A DNA stretch of 64,000 nt, taken from Poa pratensis. Its lineage: Eukaryota > Streptophyta > Magnoliopsida > Poales > Poaceae. This document shows positions 34,481 through 44,504 of this stretch, one piece after another. The position numbers were made by a program, and so were the translations under genes. The first letter of the stretch is position 1. The number at the start of each line of letters is the position of its first letter. The DNA is taken from assembly GCA_947311845.1 (NCBI GenBank), contig CAMZMU010000020.1, forward strand, positions 35,227,560 through 35,291,559, read 5' to 3'. The notes under the pieces are model-generated. The model saw only the letters and a list, made by a program, of their open reading frames with translations, was not told where the DNA came from and made no database searches.

Positions 34481-34962
34481 ATGATCGCTATTGCCGGCGC
34501 CGTGGTCGCCGGTGCGGCAGCCGCAGCCGCGGCCACAGCCACAGCTGGGATTCTTGCCTTGGCGTGGTCGCACGGCGATCGGCAGGAAGGCGGCACGTGC
34601 GCTGCGGCGGCGCCAGCGCCAGCGCAGGAGTGTGCTGTGTGCCTGTCGGAGCTGACCGGAGCGGTGGGGTGCTCCAGCGACTCTGAGCCATCGGCGGTGC
34701 CGGTACGGAGGCTGCCAGGGTGCGGGCATGGATTCCACGAGGAATGCATCGGCAGGTGGCTGCTGCTGCGCCCGAGTGCCCGCTCTGCCGCCGCCCTATG
34801 CCGGCCGAGGTCGCTGCGGATGGTCGGCCAGCCACGAAGGGCGTGGTGCCTGCAGCGGTGCTGGCAGAGGCATCACCTGCATGGTCGCGGCCGGCGACGC
34901 TCGCGTGCGGCTTCGGCGAAGGGAGAGTGGTGTGGACACGTAGTCCGCCAGTGCCACGGTAA
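34481..34962 (+). pseudogene. RING-H2 (ATL-like) E3 ubiquitin ligase, frameshifted in the RING
   Basis: ATG 34481 opens an Ala-rich hydrophobic N-terminus (about residues 3-29, a likely membrane anchor), then ECAVCLSEL and LPGCGHGFHEEC, giving the first two Cys and the Cys-His-His-Cys of a RING-H2 finger. The last Cys pair (PECPLCRRP) lies in the next frame; a one-base loss in the CTG repeat at about 34760-34768 separates them. Across the shift the spacing between the sixth and seventh ligands would be the normal 10 residues. The shifted frame ends at 34962 and the unshifted one at 35020. ATL proteins transfer ubiquitin with an E2 at membranes, often in stress responses. Either a recent pseudogene or a base-calling error. 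Confidence 0.7.
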
Positions 34963-35076
34963 ACGGCCGTGCGAGGAAGGCTCTCTGTCGCTGTTTCGTT
35001 TACTCTCAGTCTCAGATTAGTGAAAGCCGGCGCCCAAAGAGGAAGGAAACGCTTCAAGACTAGACATTACCGTCGG

Positions 35077-35284
35077 TTTTTTTTTTTTGAACTTAGCCTG
35101 GTGGCACTTTATTGAGTTACATCATGCAAAACATACGGAAGAATAAATCCAGTTGGTTCATCATCCCATCCCAGAATAATCCAGCTTGTGTGCGGTATGC
35201 ATTTTTTGCTAACTCATGTGCCACCTGATTGGCTATACGTGGACAGTGTTTAAAACTGATCATTCCAATGGCAAGCATTTGGAA
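35077..35284 (-). pseudogene. LINE 3' end with poly-A tail
   Basis: The minus strand encodes the C-terminus of a LINE RNase-H-like domain (CPRIANQVAHELAKNAYR) up to a stop at 35117, then an AATAAAG signal (35107-35113) and a poly-A tail (poly-T at 35077-35088). It is truncated at its 5' end at 35284, directly against retroelement sequence. No target duplication is visible. Confidence 0.75.
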
Positions 35285-37192
35285 GCTAGATGAGACTTTT
35301 GCATGTTTTACCTCTACTTATTTATCTATCTTTCCAAAGTGTCCACATCTTATATTCAGATTTCATAAGAGTACTCTATGACCATTATAGGATGTTTTTA
35401 CTTTTCATTATGCATACATTTGGTACATAGTACTTTCTTCTATGTTACACTTTGTGAATTATCATTGAACATCCTTACATTGAATATTTGATATCACTTT
35501 ATAATCCATCTTATATATTGCTACTCCTTTGAAGAATGAATCATTTGACTCTATGTAGCAATAGTAATCATCCTTGATATCCATTGATAGTATTAAAATG
35601 CAAAGTCCATGTTAGTTTTATCACCTTCATACTCGAGGACGAGTATAGGTTAAGCTTGGGGATGTTGATGCATGTAAAATGCATACATGAACTTTGCATT
35701 GTATTACTTATATTTCAATCATATTTGCATCATATAAGGGTTATATCATTGTTTTATATTGATTTTGGAAATATTTCATAGTTTCCCTATTTTTCTGGAA
35801 TTAACCCTACACAGGCAGAAAACCCCATTTTCTATATTTTGATGTTTCAGGGACCCAAACGACGTCCAAATGACCTGGAAATTTACGAGCATCAGTTTTT
35901 GGAAAGAACGAAGCGTGGGAGCGAAGGAAGCGAACAAATGGAGGCCCGAGGGCCAAGATAGGGTGGTCCACGTGGCCAGATTCCTTGGCCGCGTGGGACC
36001 CACCATCTTGGGCCTCGAGGCTCCGTTGCCGTCGATCTTTTTTCCCGAGCCTCCGTTTTGACCTAAAAACGACTATAAAAATAATCCCCGACGCCCTTCG
36101 GAAAGGAGCGCCGCAGAAACACAGAAACCACGGAACAGAGACATGGAGTTGCAGACTGGAGGGGAAAAACTCCGGGGGGGCGCTGCCGGCGTGGTCTCCA
36201 TCTTCTCCAACGACTTCTCCACCGTCTCCATGATGAAGGGGGAGTAGTCCACCCCCTGGACTTTGGGTTTGTGGTGGTAACTTGATCCAATCTCTCTATG
36301 TATGATCATTGTTGAAGTCCATATGATGTGCCTTGCATGATTATGAAACTATCTTTGTAATTCCTATGGTGGATATTGTGGTATGAGATGATATTATGTT
36401 ATGCATTTACCGTCATGTTGGTATTTTATGATTTGTCATACTTTGGAATACATCTATGTTACATGCAATGGATTTATCTATTCTTAATGCCTTGTTTATC
36501 CGCGCTAACGGGGTGGTTGACAACCATCTCGGTGGGTAGATGAGAGGGATGTGGATACACGTACATTAATAAATCATTGCACTAGTTCTTAGAATATGTT
36601 TTCCTTTAAGAGTATGATGTATGTGGGTAGAGAGTGGCCTAGTGACAGAAGGCATAGGCATTAAGTGACAGTAATGTCGCCCAACATTCTTTATCCGGGG
36701 TAAAAAGAAAGAAGTATGATGTGGGAGTGACAACAAACCACGCTAGCCTTACGAGGGTGACCCTAGCAACACAATGATTATTTTCTTTCAACTATGTGTT
36801 TTAGGACATGTAGCCGTCATAAAAGTTTACCATTAAAGCATGACAATTGTGTGTACTTTTTATCTATAACATGATAATCACCATAGATGGGAGAGAGAGG
36901 ATTAAGTGAACCCATGAACCCATGTCCATTGTTCCTATAAGAGAAAATCCTTGCCTTGTTCTCTTGCATTGAAGAGGATTGGGACAATTTTACATTCTTG
37001 TTTTGTTACATTAAGCTTCCATCCATTAAATCAACTATCTTGTTCTTTAAACTTGTTTAGTGCATAATCAACTAAAACTTGTGACACTTTAGTTGTAGGG
37101 AATATATAACTTTTCCTTCTTTCTCCTGCGGATCGATACCCTACTTCCACATTGAGAGGGGCTACAGTGATCCCTGCTCTTGGGGGTTATCA
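35285..37192 (+). mobile_element. Truncated LTR element: 3' internal tail plus LTR
   Basis: 35285-35665 is the inverse of the 3' non-coding tail of element 17153-25147, ending in TTAAGCTTGGGGATGT (polypurine tract). The LTR runs 35666-37192, starting TGATGCATGTAAAATGC and ending GGGGGTTATCA. Its first half matches the 17153 family, while the last part differs and lacks the internal primer-site relic, so it is a related subfamily. TATA candidate CTATAAAAAT at 36073-36082. The right edge abuts gag sequence of a different element without a primer site, so this is a 3' LTR inserted into that gag, with the left part deleted. Confidence 0.75.
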
Positions 37193-37978
37193 GTGATCAT
37201 TTACTATTTATACATGAATTATGCGAGTTGTTCAAGTGTGCAGGTATTTCAATGGAAAAGGTCAAGAGGAAGTTATTCTCTATATCACTGAAGGGCCGAG
37301 CTGCGGAATGGTATAAGATGCTGAAGAATGGCCGATCTATTGGCTGCGAGGAAATTGTATCTCTCTTTTATTCTAAATTCTATCCTCCTAGTGAGATTCA
37401 TCAAGATCGAAATTGCATATATAATTTTTGGCCTCATGATGGAGAGAGTATTGCCCAAGCGTGGGGGAGATTGAAGTCACTAATGCTCAAATGTCCCATT
37501 CATGAGCTCCCAAGTAATATTGTTATCAATAATTTTTATGCAAGGCTTTCTCTTCATGATAAGGATTTATTGGATGCCTCTTGTTCTGGATCATTTACAC
37601 GTATTGAAGAAGAAGTTAAATGGACCTTCTTGACCGTATTCAGGAAAATACTGAAGGATGGGAGAATGACAAAGGTAGAAAGTCAGGTATAAATTATGAT
37701 TACGAATGCATTAAATCTTTTATGGAGACTGAGGATTTCCGTAATGTTAGTGCTGTTTACTGTCTTGATTCTCAAGTTGTTGCAAATTATTACAAAGATT
37801 TTGCCTCTTATCTTGATGTGCCTAAGAAGGATTTGAATAAATATCATGAACCTTATAAAGATAAAACCAATTCGGCCATTGGCAGAAGTATTGAAGTTCA
37901 TACTGTTGATCATATTTTGCCAGAACCTTATATTGAAAAATACCTTTTCCTGTTAAAGTCAAGCAACATTCTCTGATA
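37193..37978 (+). pseudogene. gag: Athila-type gag remnant, two frameshifts
   Basis: Starts mid-domain at the LTR junction. It contains the Gag core (FSISLKGRAAEWYKML, LFYSKFYPPSEIHQDRN, AQAWGRLKSLMLKCP). It shifts frame near 37620 into a segment with RIQENTEGWEND and shifts again near 37945. The N-terminus is missing because of the LTR at 35666-37192. It would have been the capsid part of an autonomous Athila-type element, since protease and the start of the RT linker follow in order. Confidence 0.75.
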
Positions 37979-37984
37979 GCTAGT

Positions 37985-38906
37985 GTGGTTAATAAAAGTG
38001 CCAAGAAACCTTTAGAGCCTGATGAACAAATAACTGTTGAACCTCAAGTAGCAATAGTAAAGGATTTGGTAACTGAAAATGTAGATGGAGAACATATTAT
38101 CTTTTGTGAAGATTCTTCTAATATTGTTTCGCATCCTGGTAAATCTGGGAAAACAAGTGTTCATGTGCTTTCAGTGAAGATAGGAGAACATTGCTATTAT
38201 GGTTTATGTGATATTGGTGCAAGTTCTAGTGCTATTCCTTTTGAACGTTATAAAGAAATTATGCATGAAATTAGTCCCTGTGAACTTGAGGATATTGCTG
38301 TGGTTATTCAACTTGCCAACAGGGAAACTATCTCTCCCATTGGTATTGTGAGAGATGTTGAGGTTTTATGCGGTAAAACTAAATATCCTACTGACTTTCT
38401 AGTACTTGGTTCTAAAGCTAGTAAAACTTGTCCTATTATTTTCGGTAGACCTTTCTTGAATACATGTGGTGCTATTATAGATTGTAAGAAAGATAAAATT
38501 TACACTAAATTTAATGGAGAATCTTATGAGTTTAATTTCTCTAAGTTTGGTAAGAAACTTTATGAAACTGATTTCCCAAATGAGGACTCGAAAATCGAAC
38601 AACTTGCTGCTATTGCTATTGCTCCTAACAATGCCTTGCAGCAATTTATGGAGGAACACGAAAGTGAGGTCTTTATGGAGGAAAGGAATGAAATTGACAA
38701 TATCTTTCTTCATCAACCACCATTACTTAAGCATAATTTGCCGGTGGAAGATTTGGGTACCCCTGCACCTCCTAAAGAAGATACTGTTTTTGATTTAAAA
38801 CCCTTGCCTGATAACCTTAAATATGCTCACATTGATGATAAGAAAACATATCATGTTATTATTAGCTCTAAACTTTCAGGTACTGAAGAGGCAAGGTTAT
38901 TGGAAG
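37985..38906 (+). pseudogene. Athila-type protease and RT linker, interrupted
   Basis: An open frame of about 307 codons with a retropepsin active site (CDIGASSSAIP), a FLVLGS segment and the C-terminal IIFGRPFLNTCGAIID. It then gives the LKPLPDNLKYAHIDD / VIISSKLS linker that precedes reverse transcriptase in Athila elements. The frame is cut at 38906 by insertion of element 2, so RT and integrase would lie beyond the nest, outside the window. Confidence 0.8.
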
Positions 38907-39842
38907 TGTCGGGGGGCTACCCCCGGGTAGGGTAAGTTGTAGTATAAAGAGCTCTAAAGAGTGGACCGGGTCAAGGTCAAACCGGGTCAACCAAATCCCG
39001 GAGGGACCGAGACATGGCGTAATACAAACCGGCATATGACAACCGGGTCACTTAGGCCGGGTCATGTTAGCTGAGTCACCTTAACCGACATATCACCGTT
39101 GGTCTGCTCTTGTTTATTCTCATGTGCAGGAAAGGGACGAAGATGATCCGGCACAGACTTGCCGGTAAAGGAAGGAAACCAGGCATATCCATGCTGGGTT
39201 AAGGAAGAGAAGAAATCTTACCTCGGATAGGAAGTCAAGGGCTTTTGTCTTTTCGCCTGGCAGAGGAGCACGCCTGGCCGGAGAACCCGGAGCCTGACAG
39301 ACCGACATCTCGGGATGGGACAGCCCGGATAAGCTGGGACAAGACAGAAAGGGTCCTGTCATGGCAGAGACGAGGGATCCCGGAGGCGCGGGTCTCCTGC
39401 AGGAATCCCGGAGATCTCTGCAGGAGCACGTGAAGCCACCGTGGAGGACAGAGCCGTTGCCACCAGGACTGCTATAAGTACCCCTATACCTCCTCCTGCG
39501 TGAGGGACGGAAGAAGAAAGAGCTCATTTGCCCCTTTGTGTTTAGCTTCATCTTCTACCTCGTACCACTGTTCATAGTCTAGCAATACAGCTCAAGGAGC
39601 AGATTTTGTACTTGTGCTTGTGCTTCACCCATATACATCGAGAGGCAGGTAGGAGTAGGGGTGTTACCTCCTCACGAGGGCCCCGAACCTGGGTAAATCG
39701 CGTGTGTGTGCTTGTGTGTTCTTGGTTCGATGTTCGTCCGTGCGCGCTTCTCAGCGTGCAAGCCCTCCCCGGATACCTCCAGCGTCCTTTCGGCCCCACA
39801 CTTAGCCATACCTATGGCATCTGCCGTGACACCACCACGACA
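38907..39842 (+). mobile_element. 5' LTR of element 2
   Basis: 936 bp; begins TGTCGGGGGGCTACCCCCGGG and ends ...CACCACGACA. TATA-like CTATAAGTA at 39472-39480. The last 29 bp contain the ATG of the ORF that reads through the primer site. Confidence 0.85.
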
Positions 39843-40263
39843 GTTGGCGCCCACCGTGGGGCCAGCAGCGGCGCTGGCTGGAGTCTTCATTCGGACGGGT
39901 TCCATCACCACCTCCGGCGAGCTTGTGCTCAGCGGGTTGGTGTGCAAGCTCGGCGACATGCACTTCGTCAGCGACAATGCCGGTTGCTTCGGCGGCAGGC
40001 CTCTCCCGGTCAACGGCTGCCTCATCGCCTTCGGCTCCCTCCACTCCTACGTCGCCACCGAGCTCGTCCGCAAGTACCCCGCGCGGGTGCTGGAGGCAGA
40101 AGATCCTCCTGCTCTTTGTGCGGCTCGCGGTCGGCGCATCACTCGCCCCGAGAGTCGTGCAGAGGTCATGATGACCGGAACTACGGCTGGAGCTGGTCTG
40201 GAGGATGATGCCGAGACTCGGAGAAGACGGTTAGGACGGCCAGGCCACCTCTGGAGAGGGTGA
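39814..40263 (+). CDS. Element 2 leader ORF starting inside the LTR
   Basis: ATG 39814 lies 29 bp before the LTR end. The frame reads through the primer site as PRQLAPTVGP and continues to a stop at 40263 (150 aa), with a globular segment (SGELVLSGLVCKLGDMHFVS). An in-frame ATG exists further upstream at 39706. Element 4 has the same arrangement, with an ATG also 29 bp before its LTR end. It probably forms the N-terminus of Gag, separated from the main Gag frame by a shift at about 40200-40260. Confidence 0.6.
   Translation: MASAVTPPRQLAPTVGPAAALAGVFIRTGSITTSGELVLSGLVCKLGDMHFVSDNAGCFGGRPLPVNGCLIAFGSLHSYVATELVRKYPARVLEAEDPPALCAARGRRITRPESRAEVMMTGTTAGAGLEDDAETRRRRLGRPGHLWRG
39845..39862 (+). 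other. Primer-binding site of element 2
   Basis: TGGCGCCCACCGTGGGGC, two bases after the LTR. The same sequence occurs at 50828-50845 in element 4. The priming tRNA was not identified. Confidence 0.8.
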
Positions 40264-42254
40264 CCCGGGAGCAAGGCGGCACGTCCGCGGTCAGGCCTCT
40301 TCCTCTGGATAAGGTGATCGAAAGACTTGCCGTTCCCATAGTACCTGGTACGGGTGTAGCCCTGACCGAGGAAGAGTTAGAGCAGCAGCGCAAGGACCTG
40401 CATGCTGAGGCCTTGGAAATGGCCAAGACTAGAGAAGAGTTTGATAGATCAATGCGTGAGTATAACAAGGCTCATGGCCTTGATGCTGCTCGCATGGCTG
40501 ATGTGCGTAAGAGAGGCAAAGGCCTCAATGTAGAGATGGCTAGAGACGGTAGATCCGGGTCAAGTACGACTCGGGTAACGGCAGCAAAGCCGAATTATAG
40601 CTCTCCTGCCAAGATCCTAAGAGCTGCAGAGGCAGCAAGAGCTGAGCTAGCCGGTTTAACCGGCGAAGCTTACCAGAAGCAACAAGCAAGAGTGAATGAG
40701 TTGGTGGCAATAGCCAACCGACAGAATGAGGCATGTTTGAAGGGCAACACCATGGCTGGGGGTTCCCAGATTGTACACTCGGCTAAGGCCGGCAGTCAGA
40801 GGTCCAAAGGACAAGATTCCTCGCCGCATCCAAGTAGAGATCGTAACCCGAGTGTAAACTCGGGAAAGAACAAGCAGATGCAGACCTACAACCCGGACTA
40901 CGCTGAAAAGCAGATGGCCGGGCAGAACGGTGCAGGCCGGGCTAGGAGTAACCCGGCGCAGGGAAATTCGGGTCAGGGGAATCCCAATCCAGCTGGCCGA
41001 GGTCCACCACCTCGGTATCCGACTCAAAACCATGGTCAGCAACACCCGAATGCTGCGCATGTTCAGGAACCGCAAGGTGTTGACCAAAGGAACAACCGAT
41101 ATGATGATGGCAATTCGGCTCTGGAGAGAGCCGGATATCAGAGATATGACAATGCACTAGGAGACAGGTTAGGACCGCGCATGTTGGCGCCGGGTGATGC
41201 ACGCATCAAGTTGGACAGGCTCCATTGGTCTGAGATACTGGAAGAGCAGGGCCCACCTGGACCTAAATGCTTCGGGCCCCGAATCATGGGGGAGCCATCA
41301 GTGCCGCACTTCCAGTTGCCCCGAGGTTCAAAGACCTATGATGGTAACTCCAAGCCAGAGGACTGGCTATCGGATTATCTTTCGGCAGTAAATGTGGCCG
41401 GAGGAAACCGCCGGTGGGCTGTGAGATACATACCTCAGATGTTGGAAGGACCAGCCCGAATTTGGCTGAAGAATCTGAGTGAGGGCAGTGTCAACTGCTG
41501 GCTGGATTTTGAAGAAGCCTTTGTGAGTAACTTCTCAAGCACATACAAGAGGCCGAATCGGCCACAGCAGTTGGCTATGTGTGTGCAGAGGCAGAATGAG
41601 ACTGACCGAGACTACTTGACTCGGTGGAGTACAGTGCGCAATTCCTGCGAAGGAGTTGTGGAGGCGCAGGCCATTTCATGGTTTGCCCAGGGATGCCGGC
41701 ATGGCTCCATGCTGTGGCAAAGGTTACAAAGGGAGATGCCAGCCACTTTCGCCGAGACAATTCAGATTGCAGACAGTTATGCACTTGGAGATCCAATGCA
41801 GCCTCTGCTCAACGCGGTTGAGCCGAGTCGACGAAACCCGGGTAACAGCAGACCCGGACAGTTCGGGTGTAATGATAGCCAGAACTTTGGACACAGGAGA
41901 AGGGAAGATCGGCCGGATCTTCGGTACGGGTCAAACATGGTTGCAGCGGTAGATCAAGAGCAACTGAGTGCTGGTTGCAGCCAGAGGCCGAAGAACAATG
42001 GCCCACCTTGGGGCCAGAACCAAGATGGAAAGAAATCTTGGAACCAAGATACACAACTCCCAGCCACTTATGAGGCAATGCTGGATGAACCATGCAGATA
42101 CCACACCAATGATAAGCGTGGACCAGCACATCACTCGACTCGGCAATGTAGTTGGTACCATAGGACCTTAAGGGAAGGAGCTAGATCCGGAGGAAACCAG
42201 AGGGTGGTCCTCCGAGGCCGCCACTGCCGAAACCTCAGCAGCGTGTTGCGCTGA
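40260..42254 (+). pseudogene. gag: Gag of element 2 (main frame, 664 codons)
   Basis: A long frame with a charged helical start (LTEEELEQQRKDLHAEALEM), a Gln/Asn/Gly/Pro-rich middle, and the Gag core near residues 355-480 (LEGPARIWLKNL, W.DFEEAFVSNFSSTYKRP). A CRYH...HSTRQC motif follows (CX2HX9HX4C zinc knuckle, Tat type). The annotated first codon is GTG; the true start is probably the ATG at 39814 in another frame. Near 42195 the coding-like sequence moves to a neighbouring frame (Gln/Asn-rich to about 42420), so at least two frameshifts are present. Confidence 0.75.
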
Positions 42255-42421
42255 CCGGGGCAAACAACACTCCGGTGAACCGGCCGAATCAACAGCAGCA
42301 ACAGAGGCCGAATGATAACAGGAGGGAACCGAATGATGTGAATCAGGTGAACCATGGAGGCAACTATGGCAATGCCGGTCCTAACCGCCAGAATGAGTAT
42401 CATGAAGCTCATCATAGTTAA

Positions 42422-43161
42422 GTGGTGTTCGTGACCGAGGCAACTGACAAAAAGAGTTGGGCGCGGCGTCAAATGGAGGTCAATTCTATTATGCCGGCCG
42501 TGCCAAAATATATGCACTGGTCCGATCAGGAGATTACCTGGGGGATAAAAGATCACCCCCGAATCATGCCAACCCCAGTAGGTTATGCTCTGGTGGTGGA
42601 CCCAACATTTATTGGGCCCAACCAGAATGTCAGATTCAGCAAGGTTCTGATTGACAATGGTAGCAGCATCAACATCATGTACCGAGACACAATGGTGAAG
42701 TTGGGTATCACTGCCAACATGTTGTTACCAACCGACACAACTTTTCATGGTATAGTGCCTGGTGTCTCATGTGCACCTATGGGCAAGATGTCGATTAATG
42801 TATGTCTCGGCACCAAGGAGAACTCCAGGACCGAGACTGTCCTGTTCGAGATAGTAGACCTCGAAAGTCCATACCATGCTCTACTCGGCAGGCCAACTTT
42901 GGCCAAGTTCATGATATCCACCCACATGGCTTACCTGAAGATGAAGTTGCCAAGACCGAATGGTATCATTACCATTGCGGGTAACTACAAGAGCTCCATC
43001 GAGTGTGCCTCGGCTGGCTCTAACTTGGCCGAGTGTCTGATCATAGCTGCGGAGAAGAAAAAGATGAAGCAGGTGGTGGCCATGGCTCAAGCTGCACAGC
43101 TCGGCATGCCAGGAATGGCCCACATGGAACAAAATGCGGCGTTCGAGGCGCCCAAGGAGAC
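42422..43161 (+). pseudogene. Aspartic protease of element 2, interrupted
   Basis: Contains VLIDNGSSINIMY (active site Asp-Asn-Gly-Ser instead of D-T/S-G), a central GIVPGVSCAPMGKMS segment and HALLGRPTLAKFM. It opens just after the gag stop with a GTG codon, in the position usual for Tat elements. The last codons run into element 3 at 43162; the residues after that are LTR-encoded and not genuine. Confidence 0.75.
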
Positions 43162-44203
43162 TGTCGGAGAATGACTCCCACGAAATAGGGATAGTCAAGC
43201 TCACGAAGAGAGTTCGTGTAAGGGGCTGAACATGTTGGTCAAACAACCCTCAACCTGCACGGCGACGGTGCTCGTCGAGCAAGAGGAGGGACATCACGGC
43301 AAAGATGAACACCAGCCCGTACCCAGGTTCACGGCCCTCATGTGGAGGTAACACCGCTACTCCTGCTTGTCTGTATTGCACTGCTTATAGAGGTTACAGT
43401 ACAATGAGCTTGCCGAGGGCTCTCTTTTGGCAATGGAGTACACGAGGAAGGGAAGCAGTGGTCTTCTTCTTCCTTGCGCGTAAGTGGTTATGCTCGAATG
43501 AGAATGCGATCCCTTGCTACGGTGCTGCTCCTCTTCCTTTTATAGGCGCCCCGGGCTCCCTCCCTGCGCTTGCGCTACGGAAGGGCTATCACGTGGCGGC
43601 AGAAGATGGAGCGTGGAGCACCGCAGCCCGGCTGTCCATGGACGCGGTCGATGGGCGTAAAGCTGATGCATGTGGCAGAGTAACCACCGTCCATGCAGGA
43701 CGGCCAGCTGGGGCCGCAGAGGAACGTGGGGGTGCCCACGGTGACGTTGGCCGTGGAGCGTAGCGCCGGCCGGTCCCCTTATCACCAAAGAGGAAACCTT
43801 GTAGTCCGGTGCAGATGGCGCAGCTTTGTTGACCCCTTTAATCACCAAAATGGCAACTGCGGCGTTGTCGTCACCGCGCGCAGAAGCGCGCGTCACTCTG
43901 CGGCCGCTGCAGAGCCCATGTGCGCTCTGCAGAGGTTGCTTTGCTGCGAAGCGATCTCCACGAGGGCTTGGATGCCCTGTAGAGAATTCGGCGTTGACCT
44001 CTCTCCAGGGGAGATTACCTTGAAGAGGGGGCAGCAGTGAAGAGGGTCTCCGTAGGCCTCTGCTGCCTCCAAAGCCCTCGCGAGGCAATTCGCCTCGCGA
44101 GGCTCTCCAAGCCGTAGGCTTGGTCCTTAACAAAAATTGGCCATCAAGTGTCAAGGGCCGTAGAGGACAGGCCCACCACACCCTGGATTTCACTGGGCCG
44201 ACA
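43162..44203 (-). mobile_element. 3' LTR of element 3
   Basis: 1042 bp; on the plus strand it starts TGTCGGAGAATGACTCCC and ends GGGCCGACA. The purine tract GGCCCGGGGGCTAC (minus, 44204-44217) precedes it in element orientation. Confidence 0.85.
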
Positions 44204-44504
44204 GTAGCCCCCGGGCCCATGATGGGCACGATGTAGTCCAATGGACGCAGGCGAATCGTCATGGGCCCAAAGTGTCCGGCCGGCCTGAGACACGTGTAGG
44301 GCAGTTACGCCGCGACGACACGTTCTCCTCGGAGATGATGGGCGTAGTGGGGGGACCCACCACGTCTCGGTAACTGCTCTGAGGGGAATAAAGCCTGCAG
44401 CGCCGGTTCAGGCAGCAGTTACTGCATCATTTGCGCGCCCGTCTCCTCGCTCTTGTCTTCTGCGCTTCTGTGTCTCCGGCGCTCTTCCTTCGCAATCCCA
44501 CTAC

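Larger units (their letters stand above)
38907..43161 (+). mobile_element. Tat-type LTR retrotransposon, element 2 (left part)
   Basis: LTR, primer site, gag and protease in order on the plus strand, inserted into the Athila protease/RT linker. It is itself cut at 43161, just after the protease, by element 3. The variant zinc knuckle of its Gag (CX2H...HX4C) and the TGGCGCCCACCGTGGGGC primer site agree with the Tat clade. RT onwards and the 3' LTR must lie to the right of the window. Confidence 0.85.

Noticed and set aside
34381..35057. Long ORFs antisense to the RING-H2 gene
   Set aside because: GC-rich shadow frames; the zinc-ligand pattern is on the plus strand.
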